53,734 nt of DNA, from positions 1 through 53,734 of the forward strand of contig NZ_PZJU01000052.1 of NCBI RefSeq assembly GCF_003206715.1. Direction: 5' to 3'. The translations under genes were made by a program, and so were the position numbers. The stretch comes from Salinicola peritrichatus. Its GTDB lineage: Bacteria > Pseudomonadota > Gammaproteobacteria > Pseudomonadales > Halomonadaceae. Under the pieces are notes generated by a model. It ran no database searches. It was given only the letters and a program-made list of their open reading frames with translations, and was not told the origin of the DNA. How positions within the stretch are numbered: the stretch's first letter is position 1; the number at the start of each line of letters is the position of its first letter. Positions 9,018 to 17,790 of this stretch are shown piece after piece.

Positions 9018-9893
9018 CTAAACGACCGGCCAGAGGGTCAGCACCAGGCCGGTAAACAGCAGTAGCCCCGACCAGAAATTGTTGAGAAAGGCGCGGAAGC
9101 AGAGTTCGCGCTCGCGCTCACGGATCAACCACTGCTGGTAGACGAAGGTTGCCGCCATCGCCGCCAGGCCGAGCCAGAAGAAGCCGCCCAGCCCCATCCG
9201 GCCGCCGACCCAGGCAAGCAGCGCCAGGGTGGCGAGCTGCAGCAGGCCGATGATCGTTTTGTCCCAGCGTCCGAATAGCCGGGCGGTGGACTTGACTCCG
9301 ATCTTGATGTCGTCGTCGCGGTCGACCATGGCGTATTGGGTATCGTAGGCGACCGTCCAGGCGACGTTGGCGATCAGCAGCAGCCAGGCCTCCAGCGGCA
9401 CCTGGCGCGCGACCGCCATGAACGCCATCGGAATGCCCCACGAGAACGCCATGCCCAGCACCACCTGGGGCAGATGCGTGTAGCGCTTCATGAACGGATA
9501 GATCGCCGCCAGCGCCGCTCCGGCGAAGGAGAGCAGCACGGTAGGCAGATTGGTGAAGCAGACCAGCACGAAGGCCAGGATCACCAGGCCGACGAACAGG
9601 ATCTTGGCCTCGCGCTCGCTGATGCGCCCGGTGGCCAGTGGGCGTTCGCGGGTACGTTTGACGTGGCCGTCGAAGTGGCGATCGGCATAGTCGTTGACCA
9701 CGCAGCCGGCGGCGCGCATCAGATAGACCCCGAGCACGAAGATGATCAGGATACGCCGCTCGGGCAGGCCTCCGGCCGCCAGCCACAATGCCCACAGCGT
9801 CGGCCACATCAACAGCCAGGTGCCGATCGGCTTGTCCAGCCGGGTCAGTCGCAGAAAATCGGGCAGGCGGGCGAGGCCGCGAGGGCTGGGCAT
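9018..9893 (-). CDS. ubiA: 4-hydroxybenzoate polyprenyltransferase UbiA
   Basis: This inner-membrane prenyltransferase attaches the polyprenyl tail to 4-hydroxybenzoate in ubiquinone synthesis. The two Asp-rich Mg-diphosphate motifs are [11 protein letters not shown] (about residue 70) and [13 protein letters not shown] (about residue 195), with about eight hydrophobic helices. The ATG at 9893 has a GGAG six nt upstream and gives 291 residues, as in E. coli. An in-frame ATG at 9953 would add 20 residues encoded partly by the dispersed repeat at 9925-10057 and is rejected. Its partner ubiC lies upstream on the same strand; the repeat lies between them. Confidence 0.93.
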   Translation of the reverse strand: MPSPRGLARLPDFLRLTRLDKPIGTWLLMWPTLWALWLAAGGLPERRILIIFVLGVYLMRAAGCVVNDYADRHFDGHVKRTRERPLATGRISEREAKILFVGLVILAFVLVCFTNLPTVLLSFAGAALAAIYPFMKRYTHLPQVVLGMAFSWGIPMAFMAVARQVPLEAWLLLIANVAWTVAYDTQYAMVDRDDDIKIGVKSTARLFGRWDKTIIGLLQLATLALLAWVGGRMGLGGFFWLGLAAMAATFVYQQWLIRERERELCFRAFLNNFWSGLLLFTGLVLTLWPVV

Positions 9894-9924
9894 GGCATTC
9901 TCCGAAACGGCAGGGCCTGAGAAC

Positions 9925-10057
9925 CTGTCTACGATCTGCTGCGCGTCGGCCAAACATTGTTGAAAACACTTTCGGAATGCTCATTTAGCCCCATGTAAAC
10001 TCTGCTTCCTCAAGTGTTTTCGCCTCGTTTGGCTCTAGCTCGCGAGATCGTAAACAG
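9925..10057 (+). repeat. Structured dispersed repeat, copy A (between ubiC and ubiA)
   Basis: Outer arms are CTGTCTACGATCT (9925-9937) and AGATCGTAAACAG (10045-10057), complementary with one mismatch. Inner arms are GAAAACACTT (9962-9971) and AAGTGTTTTC (10012-10021), a perfect match. The core GGAATGCTCATTTAG...ATGTAAACTCTGC lies between them. The copy lies in the ubiC-ubiA spacer with the core on the plus strand. See copies B-E. Confidence 0.7.
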
Positions 10058-10117
10058 ATCCTGAAATCAGTCACTGACTGTACTGCAGACTGATTTTGCT
10101 GCAAATAACAGGGACAG

Positions 10118-10687
10118 TTAAGGAAGCGCTGAATAAAGTGGCAACCCCAGATCCTCGGCCATCTCGCGCCGGAAGCACTCCTGCACCAGCAAGCGGACGT
10201 CGCCGTGGCGAAAACGCGAACGACGCAGCCAGAGTCCGTCGGCAGCCGGCGAGACCCGGGCCAGCTCGATCGGGCCGCGTTCGAGATCGGGCTGGGCGAA
10301 CAGCCAACTGCCCAGGGAGCGCTCGCCCAGCGTGCGCAGTCGTCGGCAGCCGGCGCGATCCAGCGGCGCGATCGAACGCGCGGCGACCCAGGCGCGGTCC
10401 CCGCTCATCAGCATCACTTCGCGAATCCAGGCGACGCGGCCGGGCGCCAGGCCCAACGCCCGCGCCTCGTCATGGCGTGGCGCCTCGACGCCCTGGTGCA
10501 GCAGCTTGACCCGGAACGGTCGCCGCGAGGCGGCGATCAGGCGCGCGGTCAGCGAATCGGTCGAAGCGATCCAGCGCCACCAGGCAGCTTCCATGCGCGG
10601 GCGCTGCACGGCGGCGGGTGTCCAGCGCATCCAGCGCCAGGACTGCTCGGAGGGTGAAAAGGGATGACAATGGCAGGCTGGGGGCAC
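10118..10687 (-). CDS. ubiC: Chorismate-pyruvate lyase UbiC
   Basis: This cytoplasmic enzyme makes 4-hydroxybenzoate and pyruvate from chorismate, the first committed step of ubiquinone synthesis. Family landmarks are WIASTDSLTARL near the N-terminus, WIREVMLMSGDRAWVAARSI in the centre, TLGERSLGSWLF, and GLWLRRSRFRHGDVRLLVQECF at the C-terminus. I chose the GTG at 10687 (189 residues) because a GGAG sits 6 nt upstream. Open frame continues to 10906, but that part overlaps the divergent rubredoxin reductase gene. ubiC-ubiA order on the minus strand is conserved in Pseudomonas. Confidence 0.85.
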   Translation of the reverse strand: MPPACHCHPFSPSEQSWRWMRWTPAAVQRPRMEAAWWRWIASTDSLTARLIAASRRPFRVKLLHQGVEAPRHDEARALGLAPGRVAWIREVMLMSGDRAWVAARSIAPLDRAGCRRLRTLGERSLGSWLFAQPDLERGPIELARVSPAADGLWLRRSRFRHGDVRLLVQECFRREMAEDLGLPLYSALP

Positions 10688-10787
10688 GCGAGACTCCAAA
10701 ACCGAACAACGCCGTCGCGCCGCGGGGAACGATGGATGGCACGCCCTAGTGTACCATGGGTGCCTGTCTTGACCGACCGATCCCGCT

Positions 10788-11990
10788 ATGAACGCTCGAA
10801 CCCGCACACCCGAATCACTAACGATCATCGGCACCGGCATGGCCGGCCTGGGACTGGCCCGTGCGGTGCGAAGCCGCGACGCCGAATGCCCGATCACGTT
10901 GATCACCGCCGACAGCGGCGACGACTATGCCAAGCCGCTGCTCTCCAGCGCCTTCGCCAAGCGGCAGACGCCGGATGCGCTGGTGATGCGCGATGCGGTG
11001 GGCGTTGCCGAAGCGCTGCGGGCCCAGGTTCGCATACACACCCCGGTGGAGGCGATCGACACGCTCAACCGCCGGCTCAGGATCGGCGCCGAGCAGTTGC
11101 CTTATGACCAGCTGGTGCTGGCGACCGGCGCGGCCCCGTGGCAGCCGTTCGCCATCGATTCTCTCCTGCGGGACCGGGTATTCCAGATCAACGATCTCGA
11201 CGATTACCGCCGTTTTCGGGCCACGCTGGATCGTCATCCCGGGCAACAGGCCCGCATCGCCATCATCGGCGCCGGCCTGGTGGGTTGCGAGTTCGCCAAC
11301 GATCTGCACAGCGGCGGCCACCGGATCGCGCTCATTGCCCCGGAGGCAACACCGTTGCCGCGGCTGTTGCCGCCCCCGCTGGGACAGGCGCTGGCCGAGG
11401 CCTTCGACGGCGCCGGCATTCGCGGTTACTTCGAGCGCAGCGTGGCAGCGCTCGGCGACAACGACGGAGAGGTGGTTATCACCCTCGACGACGGTGATCG
11501 GCTCGAGGCCGATCTGGTATTGATCGCCACGGGGCTGCAGCCGCGCACGGCGCTGGCGGAAGCGGCAGGGCTGGCGGTGTCGCCGGCCGGCATTCTCACC
11601 GACCGTTATCTTGCCACCAGCGAGGCGAATATCCACGCGCTCGGGGACGTTGCCTGTGTCGACGGGCTCAATGCTCCGGGCAACGGCCTGAGTGCGATGT
11701 ACGTGCAGCCGCTGCAGGCGAGCGCCAAGGCGCTGGCGGCCACGCTCACCGGCACGCCGACTCCGGTGCGTTACGGCGCCTGGCCGGTCATGGTCAAGAC
11801 ACCGCTGTTGCCGGTCGCCGCACTGCCGCCGCGTCAGACGCCGGCACGCTGGCGCATCGAGGGAGAAGCGGGTGATTTCAGCGCTTTCGCCGAGGACGAA
11901 ACGGGGCGCCTGCTCGGATTTGCACTGACTGGGCGCTGCGTTCGGCGTAAAGTCGAACTGGCGCGAGCGGCCCCCCCATTGCTAGGCTAG
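10788..11990 (+). CDS. rubB: Rubredoxin-NAD(+) reductase-like FAD oxidoreductase
   Basis: This is a pyridine nucleotide-disulfide oxidoreductase family flavoprotein of 400 residues. The FAD-binding GxGxxG is IIGTGMAGLGLARAVR (residues 13-28). The NAD-binding motif is IAIIGAGLVGCEFANDL (about 158), and the second FAD motif is ALGDVACVDG (about 285). The length and the C-terminal domain (WPVMVKTPLLPVAALPP) match RubB/AlkT, which passes electrons from NADH to rubredoxin for alkane hydroxylases or oxidative-stress enzymes. In Pseudomonas this gene follows rubredoxin genes and lies near ubiC and hup. Here the context is the same but no rubredoxin ORF is present, so the electron acceptor must be encoded elsewhere. 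Confidence 0.85.
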   Translation: MNARTRTPESLTIIGTGMAGLGLARAVRSRDAECPITLITADSGDDYAKPLLSSAFAKRQTPDALVMRDAVGVAEALRAQVRIHTPVEAIDTLNRRLRIGAEQLPYDQLVLATGAAPWQPFAIDSLLRDRVFQINDLDDYRRFRATLDRHPGQQARIAIIGAGLVGCEFANDLHSGGHRIALIAPEATPLPRLLPPPLGQALAEAFDGAGIRGYFERSVAALGDNDGEVVITLDDGDRLEADLVLIATGLQPRTALAEAAGLAVSPAGILTDRYLATSEANIHALGDVACVDGLNAPGNGLSAMYVQPLQASAKALAATLTGTPTPVRYGAWPVMVKTPLLPVAALPPRQTPARWRIEGEAGDFSAFAEDETGRLLGFALTGRCVRRKVELARAAPPLLG

Positions 11991-12145
11991 CCACGGTGGC
12001 TGCCGGGCGCATGAGTCATGAATCGTTACATAAGGCTGGACAAACCGCGCCCCGGACGGCCTATTATGCGCTCGGAGGGCATCTTCCCTCATCGAGAACA
12101 ACAATGCGTGTCAGGTGACGCCATTGCCAAACCAGGAGGGGCTTT

Positions 12146-12421
12146 ATGCGTAAGCCAGAACTCGCTGCGGCGATTGCCGAGCGTGCGGATCTTTCGAAGG
12201 ACAAGGCCAGTCAGGTGCTCAATGTCATCATCGACGAGATCACCGAGACAGTTTCCAAGGGTAACGATGTGACATTGATCGGCTTCGGCTCGTTCACGGT
12301 TCGTGAGCGTGCCGCGCGTACGGGCAAGAACCCGCAGACCGGCAAGCCACTGGATATTCCCGCCAGCAAGACCGTGGCCTTCAAGCCCGGCAAGGCACTC
12401 AAGGACGCCGTCAGCAAGTAA
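12146..12421 (+). CDS. hupA: Nucleoid-associated DNA-binding protein HU
   Basis: This 91-residue histone-like protein has the full HU pattern: N-terminal helices MRKPELAAAIAERADLSKDKA, the GFGSFTVRERAARTGKNPQTGK beta arm with the conserved NPQTG, and a C-terminal FKPGKALKDAV. It compacts and bends DNA as a homo- or heterodimer. An AGGAGG ribosome site precedes the ATG at ideal spacing, and a TATTAT lies about 80 nt upstream. HU rather than IHF is supported by length and by lack of the IHF-specific C-terminal helix extension. Whether it is the alpha or beta type cannot be told from sequence alone. The position after rubredoxin reductase matches Pseudomonas hupA. Confidence 0.93.
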   Translation: MRKPELAAAIAERADLSKDKASQVLNVIIDEITETVSKGNDVTLIGFGSFTVRERAARTGKNPQTGKPLDIPASKTVAFKPGKALKDAVSK

Positions 12422-12529
12422 AGGCAGCTTTGGTTCCTGTCACTCATTCGATAGTGAGTGAAACCATCGCCGATCCGCCCGCCGGCGGGTCGGCATTCTC
12501 CGATTCCGATAGGGTTCGCGCAAAATAGC

Positions 12530-12886
12530 ATGAAGCTCAAGTTGATGCTGTGGTGGCTCGGCGTGATGCTCAAGCGAGCCCGCTCCCGCAAGGCGGCGTT
12601 CCGCGAAGCGCTCGAACGCCTGCAGCGTTTCGATTGGGGCGTGGCAACAGAAGATCTGTCGATCGCACGCCACTACCGCATGACCCCGCAGACGATCGAA
12701 AGCCACAAAGGCTTACCGCTGGATCTGGCCCTCGAACTGCGCTTTCGCGACGCCGATAGCGCCGTGCAGTTCCTGCGCAAGCCGTCCCAGCGCGCCTTCC
12801 GTGAAGGCCTGTTCGACGGCCGCTTGCGGTTGGTCGGCGACTCCCGCGATCTGGAGCGACTGCAAGGTTTGCTCAAGCATTTGTAA
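12530..12886 (+). CDS. Small uncharacterised protein, possibly SCP2-like fold
   Basis: The protein has 118 residues. It begins with a hydrophobic and basic helix (MKLKLMLWWLGVMLKRARSR), then RFDWGVATEDLSIARHYRM..., and a segment with alternating strands LALELRFRDADSAVQFLRK followed by a helix and GRLRLVGDSRDLERL. The pattern of strand, strand, helix, strand near the end is reminiscent of small SCP2-type sterol-carrier domains, but I do not recognise a specific motif and the match is tentative. It lies 108 bp after hup on the same strand and is followed by a strong hairpin. The start is the first ATG with homologous-looking sequence; an in-frame GTG or ATG upstream to 12458 has no support. Confidence 0.55.
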   Translation: MKLKLMLWWLGVMLKRARSRKAAFREALERLQRFDWGVATEDLSIARHYRMTPQTIESHKGLPLDLALELRFRDADSAVQFLRKPSQRAFREGLFDGRLRLVGDSRDLERLQGLLKHL

Positions 12887-12917
12887 ACCTCCTCCCAAGC
12901 GGTACCGAAAGAGATGA

Positions 12918-12960
12918 CGAAAACCGCCCATCGAAACCGGAACGGTCTCGATGGGCGGTT
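12918..12960 (-). terminator. Intrinsic terminator for yceI (minus strand)
   Basis: A perfect 13-bp stem, AACCGCCCATCGA (12922-12934) with TCGATGGGCGGTT (12948-12960), holds a loop that itself can pair (ACCG-GAA-CGGT). On the minus strand it is followed by TTCGTC after the two terminal Ts of the stem (TTTTCG in total), so it fits termination of yceI. It lies 33 nt past the plus-strand gene at 12886 and may also serve that gene. Confidence 0.78.
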
Positions 12961-13003
12961 CTGCATGGTCGAGCCGAGAGCCGGCCCGGCTCGGATGGCG
13001 TCG

Positions 13004-13588
13004 TTATTCTGCCGCTTCGGCCTCGCTCGAAATCTCGATACGGACATCGTCACCGACGTTGGGGACATACTGGTCCAGGCCGAAATCGCTGCGCTGAATG
13101 ACCGTTTCGGCATCGAAGCCGATGGCCGGTACCTTGGCCATGGGATGCGTGCCCGCCTTGTTCAGGGTGGCGTGCAGTACCACGGGCTTGGTAATGCCCT
13201 TGATGGTCAGGTCGCCATGGACGTCATACTGCTGATCGCCTGTCGCTTCGATCCGCGTGCTCTTGAAGGTGGCCTCGGGGAATTTCTCGACATCGAAGTA
13301 GGACGCCTCGAGGAACTCCTCGGTCAGCGCCGGGACGCGGGTATCCACCGTTTTCACCGGGATACTGACCTCGACGCTGGATTGTTCCACGTTCTGGTCA
13401 TCGAACTGGATGGTGCCCTTCACGTCGCTAAAGCTTGCGGTCGGGTTGGAAAACCCGAAGTGGTTCCAGGACACCACCACACTGGTATGGGCGGGGTCCA
13501 TCTGATAGGTCGTGGTATCGGCCATGGCGTTGGCACTCAGGGTGCCGGTGAGCAGGGCCAGGGTCAAAGCCGCCTTTTTCAACATCAT
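13004..13588 (-). CDS. yceI: YceI-family periplasmic lipocalin-like protein
   Basis: The protein has 194 residues with a Sec signal peptide (MMLKKAALTLALLTGTLSANAMA, cut near ADTTT). The mature YceI beta-barrel has YQMDPAHTSVVVSWNHFGFSN, the VDTRVPALTEEFLEASYFDVEKFPEATFKST block, DLTIKGITKPVVLHATLNKAG and RSDFGLDQYVPNVGDDVRIEI. YceI proteins bind polyisoprenoids in the periplasm; the physiological role is not settled. I used the first of two tandem ATGs (13588), which has an AGGA 8 nt upstream, and reject an open frame to 13681. Upstream on the same strand is a pirin gene 108 bp away. Termination is at 12918-12960. Confidence 0.9.
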   Translation of the reverse strand: MMLKKAALTLALLTGTLSANAMADTTTYQMDPAHTSVVVSWNHFGFSNPTASFSDVKGTIQFDDQNVEQSSVEVSIPVKTVDTRVPALTEEFLEASYFDVEKFPEATFKSTRIEATGDQQYDVHGDLTIKGITKPVVLHATLNKAGTHPMAKVPAIGFDAETVIQRSDFGLDQYVPNVGDDVRIEISSEAEAAE

Positions 13589-13696
13589 CGATCGCTTCCT
13601 CAAGGGTTGTCTTGATATCACGTACGGGTTTGCTTGCAACAGTCGTGGCCGCCCCGCTGCCGGGGCAGCCACGATAGACATGACGGTCCTTACCGC

Positions 13697-14410
13697 CTAT
13701 TGAATAGTGACCGTCGGCAGATCGAACACCAGCACTTCCGCGTCCTCGCCTTTTTCCAGCGTCACGCCGGGCTCGTTGTCGAGCATCAGCGCATCGCCGC
13801 CTTCGAGCGCCTGGCCATTGACCGTGAGCTTGCCGCGCACCACATGCACGTAGGATTGACGGCCGGAGGCCAGCGGCAGCTCGGCGCGTTCATCGCCGTC
13901 GATCAGCGACGCATAGATGAAGGCGTCCTGCTGCAACTGGAGCGAGCCGTCGCGGCCGTCCGGCGACAGGATCAGACACAGGCGGCCGCGTTTGTCCGCT
14001 TCGCTGAAGTCCTTCTCGTCATAGCGTGGCGTGAGATTGGCTTCCCGCGGGAACAGCCAGATCTGCAGGAAGTGCACCGGCTCGCTCGCCGAGTGGTTGA
14101 ACTCGCTGTGCTGGACGCCGCTGCCCGTGGTCATGATCTGCACCCGGCCCGGCCCGATCGACGACCCGTTGCCGAGGGTGTCTCGGTGTGCCAGTTCGCC
14201 GCTCAGCACGTAGGAGAAGATCTCCATGTCGCGATGACCGTGCTGGCCGAAGCCCTGACCGGGGGCGACGCGATCCTCGTTGATCACCCGCAGTACGCTG
14301 AAGTGCACGTGCTTGGGGTCGTGGTAACCGGCAAACGAGAACGAGTGATAGCTCTTGAGCCAGCCGTGATCAGCGTAGCCGCGTTCCCCGCCGGGGCGAA
14401 TCGTCAACAT
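13697..14410 (-). CDS. Pirin family protein (bicupin, possible quercetinase)
   Basis: This 237-residue bicupin is of the pirin/YhaK class. Metal ligands are seen in the N-terminal cupin: GFGQHGHRDMEIFSYVLSGEL (two His and a Glu) and VQHSEFNHS (His/Glu). The family opening is MLTIRPGGERGYADHGWLKSYHSFSFAGYHDP. Some members cleave quercetin in vitro; the cellular role is unknown and often tied to stress response. An 11-bp-arm palindrome about 95 nt upstream could be its operator. It follows trpA on the same strand after 188 bp, but the palindrome suggests separate control. Confidence 0.87.
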   Translation of the reverse strand: MLTIRPGGERGYADHGWLKSYHSFSFAGYHDPKHVHFSVLRVINEDRVAPGQGFGQHGHRDMEIFSYVLSGELAHRDTLGNGSSIGPGRVQIMTTGSGVQHSEFNHSASEPVHFLQIWLFPREANLTPRYDEKDFSEADKRGRLCLILSPDGRDGSLQLQQDAFIYASLIDGDERAELPLASGRQSYVHVVRGKLTVNGQALEGGDALMLDNEPGVTLEKGEDAEVLVFDLPTVTIQ

Positions 14411-14504
14411 GGCATGTCTCCTTTCGGTGGCGCCGGGAAACCAACATCGGGTTGGTGGCGCGATGGAGATAGCTTATGCATCGAAATAATCGCATACCAT
14501 CGCC

Positions 14505-14532
14505 TTTTTACGCATGAATCAATGCATAAAAA
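14505..14532. promoter_or_regulatory. 28-bp palindrome upstream of pirin gene
   Basis: Arms TTTTTACGCAT (14505-14515) and ATGCATAAAAA (14522-14532) are complementary at 10 of 11 positions with a 6-nt spacer. It is A/T-rich at both ends, so it looks more like a dimeric regulator site than a terminator. The regulator is unknown. Confidence 0.5.
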
Positions 14533-14598
14533 CGAAAGGTCGAGAAAGCCCCAAGCGTCACGGCGCAGTCGTTTGTCGGTCTCCTCGAGATATCTCGG

Positions 14599-15417
14599 TC
14601 AACGCACTATCGTGATAGCTTCGGCCAGTTCACGCGTCAGCGCCAATGCTGCCTCGGTGCCCTGCGTAGCGAGCGTTTCGACCAGCGCGCTGCCGACGAC
14701 CACCGCATCCGCCGTTCTGGCTACCGCTGCCGCCGTTTGTCCATCGCGAATCCCGAAGCCGACGGCGATGGGCAGGGTCGTGTGGCGCTTGAGTTCGCCG
14801 ACTGCGGTCTCCAGTCGATCTTCCATGGCCATATGTCGGCCGCCGGTGATGCCGTTGTAGGCGATGCGGTAGACGAAGCCGTCGCCCTGGGCGAGAAGTC
14901 CTGGCAGCCGTTCGGCGGGAGTCGTCGGCGCCACCAGCGGAATACGCGCCAGGCCCAGATCCCGCGCCTTGGCCGTCAGGGCGGCACCATGTTCTGGTGG
15001 CAGGTCGACCAGAATCAGGCCGTCCACGCCGGCATCGGCGGCCGCTTGCAGAAAGCGGGATTCGCCGAAGCGTTGGATTGGGTTGAGGTAGCCCATCAGC
15101 ACGATTGGCGTATCGTCATCTACCTGGCGAAAATCGCGCACCATCTCCAGTGTGCGAATCAGGGTATGGCCGTTCGCCAGCGCCCGCTGACCGGCACGCT
15201 GGATCGCCACGCCGTCGGCCATCGGATCGCTGAACGGCATGCCCAGTTCGATGATGTCGGCACCCGCCGCTGGCAGGCGTTCGAGCAGGCGGCGGCTGGT
15301 GTCGGCATCGGGATCGCCGGCCATGACATAGGTCACCAGCGCGGCGCGATCGACTTCGCGCAACGTCGCGAAGCAGCGCGCCAGGCGGGTATTCGAAAGC
15401 GCTGAAGCCGTATTCAT
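14599..15417 (-). CDS. trpA: Tryptophan synthase alpha subunit
   Basis: TrpA cleaves indole-3-glycerol phosphate to indole and glyceraldehyde 3-phosphate, channelling indole to TrpB. The TIM barrel is clear: [14 protein letters not shown], catalytic Glu and Asp in [65 protein letters not shown] and [11 protein letters not shown]. The 272-residue length is typical. The ATG at 15417 overlaps the trpB stop (ATGA), showing translational coupling. Only trpBA are here, as in Pseudomonas; the remaining trp genes must be elsewhere. Confidence 0.96.
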   Translation of the reverse strand: MNTASALSNTRLARCFATLREVDRAALVTYVMAGDPDADTSRRLLERLPAAGADIIELGMPFSDPMADGVAIQRAGQRALANGHTLIRTLEMVRDFRQVDDDTPIVLMGYLNPIQRFGESRFLQAAADAGVDGLILVDLPPEHGAALTAKARDLGLARIPLVAPTTPAERLPGLLAQGDGFVYRIAYNGITGGRHMAMEDRLETAVGELKRHTTLPIAVGFGIRDGQTAAAVARTADAVVVGSALVETLATQGTEAALALTRELAEAITIVR

Positions 15418-16634
15418 TGCGGATTCTCCCCGAGATGGCGAGTGATGGTTTCCATGTCCTTGTCGCCGCGACCGCTCAGGCAGACCACGACGATCTGGTC
15501 CGGGCCCTGCGTCGCCGCCAGGCGCCCGGCGTGGTACAGCGCGTGCGCCGATTCCAGCGCCGGCAGAATGCCCTCCAGGCGGCAACAGAGACCGACGGCT
15601 TCCAGCGCCTCGTCGTCGGTCACCGCCACGTAGCTCGCCCGGCCGCTATCGTGCAGCCAGGCGTGCTCGGGGCCGATGCCGGGATAGTCGAGCCCGGCCG
15701 AGATCGAGTGGGCGTCACGGATCTGGCCGTCGTCGTCCTGCAGCAGATAGGTGCGATTGCCGTGCAGGATGCCGGGCGCACCGCCGTTGAGACTGGCAGC
15801 GTGGCGACCGCTCTCCAGTCCTTCTCCGGCCGCTTCGACGCCGACCATGGCGACCGTCTCGTCATCGAGGAAGGCGTGAAACAGCCCCATGGCGTTGGAG
15901 CCGCCACCGACGCAGGCGATGAGCGTGTCCGGCAGGCGGCCCTGCGTCGCCAGCAGTTGCTCGCGGGTCTCGCGGCCGATCACCGCCTGGAAATCCCGCA
16001 CCATGCGCGGGTAGGGCGCCGGCCCGGCCACCGTGCCGATGATGTAGAAGGTGTCGTCGACGTTGGCGACCCAGTCGCGCAGGGCCTCGTTCATGGCGTC
16101 CTTGAGCGTCGCCGTACCGGCATGGACGGGCACGATCTCGGCGCCCAGCAGGCGCATGCGCTGCACGTTGGGCTGCTGGCGCTCGATATCGGTGGCGCCC
16201 ATGTAGATCACGCAGGTCATGCCGAGACGTGCCGCCACCGTGGCCACCGCGACGCCGTGCATGCCGGCGCCGGTCTCGGCGATCAGCCGCCGGCGCCCCA
16301 TGCGTTGCGCCAGCAGCGCCTGGCCCAGGGCGTTGTTGATCTTGTGCGCGCCGGTGTGATTGAGATCCTCGCGCTTGAGATAGATTCGGGCGCCGCCGAA
16401 GTGTTCGCTCAGGCGCTCGGCAAAATAGAGCGGCGTGGCACGCCCGACATAGTCGCGTCCGAGTTCGGCCAGTCGGGACTGAAATTCGGGGTCGGCACGG
16501 GCCGTGTCATAGGCGGCCTCGATCTCACCGATCAGCGGCATCAGGGTCTCGGCGACGTAGCGCCCGCCATAGCCCTTGATGTCGCCGCCGAAAAAGCCGT
16601 CGGCGTCGGGAAATGCGTCTGTGTACGTTGTCAT
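15414..16634 (-). CDS. trpB: Tryptophan synthase beta subunit
   Basis: This PLP enzyme condenses indole and serine to tryptophan. The PLP lysine is Lys98 in [15 protein letters not shown]; the phosphate-binding loop is [12 protein letters not shown]; the C-terminal motif is [13 protein letters not shown]. With the ATG at 16634 the product is 406 residues, the usual length. An open frame runs upstream to 17006, but that part is low-complexity leucine-rich sequence from a purine heptamer repeat and overlaps trpI. It is the first gene of trpBA, divergent from trpI, with a probable TrpI site in between. Confidence 0.96.
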   Translation of the reverse strand: MTTYTDAFPDADGFFGGDIKGYGGRYVAETLMPLIGEIEAAYDTARADPEFQSRLAELGRDYVGRATPLYFAERLSEHFGGARIYLKREDLNHTGAHKINNALGQALLAQRMGRRRLIAETGAGMHGVAVATVAARLGMTCVIYMGATDIERQQPNVQRMRLLGAEIVPVHAGTATLKDAMNEALRDWVANVDDTFYIIGTVAGPAPYPRMVRDFQAVIGRETREQLLATQGRLPDTLIACVGGGSNAMGLFHAFLDDETVAMVGVEAAGEGLESGRHAASLNGGAPGILHGNRTYLLQDDDGQIRDAHSISAGLDYPGIGPEHAWLHDSGRASYVAVTDDEALEAVGLCCRLEGILPALESAHALYHAGRLAATQGPDQIVVVCLSGRGDKDMETITRHLGENPQ

Positions 16635-16711
16635 GGCGGTTTCCGGTCGATGCGATGATGACAGCCTAGGCTGGCCGCGCGCCGGAAAAAATCGATAAAC
16701 TCTCCCTGATC

Positions 16712-16728
16712 TGTGAGAAAAATTCACA
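16712..16728. promoter_or_regulatory. Probable TrpI operator (LysR-type T-N11-A palindrome)
   Basis: TGTGA-GAAAAAT-TCACA is a perfect 5-bp inverted repeat with a 7-nt spacer. It contains the LysR T-N11-A signature and lies in the trpI-trpBA divergent spacer, 78 bp before trpB. In Pseudomonas, TrpI with indoleglycerol phosphate activates trpBA from such a site. Confidence 0.62.
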
Positions 16729-16760
16729 TGAAAGAGAAGTGTTAAGAGGAAAGTAGTAAA

Positions 16761-16802
16761 AAGAAGTAAGAAGTAAGAAGTAAGAAGTAAGAGGTAAGGA
16801 GT
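16761..16802 (+). repeat. Heptanucleotide tandem repeat (AAGAAGT)n in the trpI leader
   Basis: Four perfect copies of AAGAAGT (16761-16788) are followed by variants AAGAGGT and AAGGAGT, ending 43 nt before the trpI start. The strand is pure purine apart from the Ts, unlike the surrounding GC-rich DNA. A unit not divisible by three outside coding sequence could alter leader length without harming a protein. Confidence 0.85.
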
Positions 16803-16845
16803 AAGTAAGAGACGGGAAAGACAGAAAACAGGGAGATTCATCGGT

Positions 16846-17790
16846 ATGCCGACACTGCCTTCGCTCAATGCGTTGCGCGCCTTTGAAGCGGTCGCCCGTC
16901 TCGGTAGCGTCACCGCCGCCGCCCGGGAGCTGCACGTCACCCACGGCGCGGTCAGCCGCCAACTGCGTTCATTGGAGTGCCACTTCGACACCGCGCTGTT
17001 CGACAAGGCCGGTCGTGGACTGGCATTGACCGCTCATGGTCGCGAACTGCAGCGCACCGTGGGCGAAGCCTTCCTGCGTCTGAACGAAGGCTGCGCGGCG
17101 CTCAAGCGGCGTCTCGACGAGGCGCCGTTCACCCTGGCCTGCCCCGGCAGCCTGCTGGCGCGCTGGTTGATCCCGCGCCTCGATCGGCTCAATGCCGACC
17201 TGCCCGAGCTGCGCCTGCGGGTGGTTTCCAGCGAGAACGAGCTCGATCCGCGTCGCGAAGATGTGGATGCCACGCTGCGCTTCGCCGCCCCGCCCTGGCC
17301 CGATGACATGGTGGTGATTCCGCTGATCCCGGAACGCATCGTCGCCGTGGCGGCGCCGGCGGTCTGGACGACGGCCTCGAAGGGTTCGGCCAGGGCGATG
17401 CTCGAACGGCTCACGCTGCTGGATACGGCCTCGCGCCCAGAAGCCTGGCCCGAATGGGCGGCGGCCATGGGCGTCGATGACGAGGCGCTGGCCGCGGCCC
17501 GATCGGGGGGACGCACGTTCGAACATCTCTACTATCTGCTGGAAGCGGCATTGGCGGGGTTGGGCGTGGCGATCGCTCCGGAGCTGCTGGTGGCGACGGA
17601 GATCGAACAGGGACGGTTGGTCGCGCCCTGGCCGGCGGTGGAGACCGCCGCCTCGCTGGGGCTGTGGCTGGCGCCCGGCGTCGATGGTCGGCGTAGCGAG
17701 CGGCTTGCCGAATGGCTGCGACGCGAGCTTGCACTCACCTGGATGGGGAGTGACTCGGTGGAGAGTGAGCAGCCGTCGAACGCTCAGTGA
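16846..17790 (+). CDS. trpI: LysR-family activator of trpBA (TrpI)
   Basis: This 314-residue LysR-type regulator has an N-terminal winged helix-turn-helix, [38 protein letters not shown], followed by the periplasmic-binding-protein-like effector domain. It is the GcvA/TrpI subgroup by sequence ([24 protein letters not shown]). The divergent position against trpBA is the classic arrangement for TrpI, which responds to indole-3-glycerol phosphate in Pseudomonas. Its stop overlaps that of the convergent GntR gene by 7 bp. The start is preceded by CAGGGAGA at good spacing. Function is inferred mainly from context. Confidence 0.85.
   Translation: MPTLPSLNALRAFEAVARLGSVTAAARELHVTHGAVSRQLRSLECHFDTALFDKAGRGLALTAHGRELQRTVGEAFLRLNEGCAALKRRLDEAPFTLACPGSLLARWLIPRLDRLNADLPELRLRVVSSENELDPRREDVDATLRFAAPPWPDDMVVIPLIPERIVAVAAPAVWTTASKGSARAMLERLTLLDTASRPEAWPEWAAAMGVDDEALAAARSGGRTFEHLYYLLEAALAGLGVAIAPELLVATEIEQGRLVAPWPAVETAASLGLWLAPGVDGRRSERLAEWLRRELALTWMGSDSVESEQPSNAQ

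Noticed and set aside
9894-9953. A longer UbiA starting at 9953
   Set aside because: The extension overlaps repeat copy A, and the ATG at 9893 has a good ribosome site and the family length.
10064-10096. Inverted repeat AAATCAGTC/GACTGATTT downstream of ubiC as a terminator
   Set aside because: The stem is A/T-rich with a 15-nt loop and no T-tract in the ubiC direction; too weak to list as a terminator.
15417-17006. Extension of the trpB frame upstream to 17006
   Set aside because: The extra residues are leucine-rich translation of the AAGAAGT repeat and overlap the divergent trpI gene.
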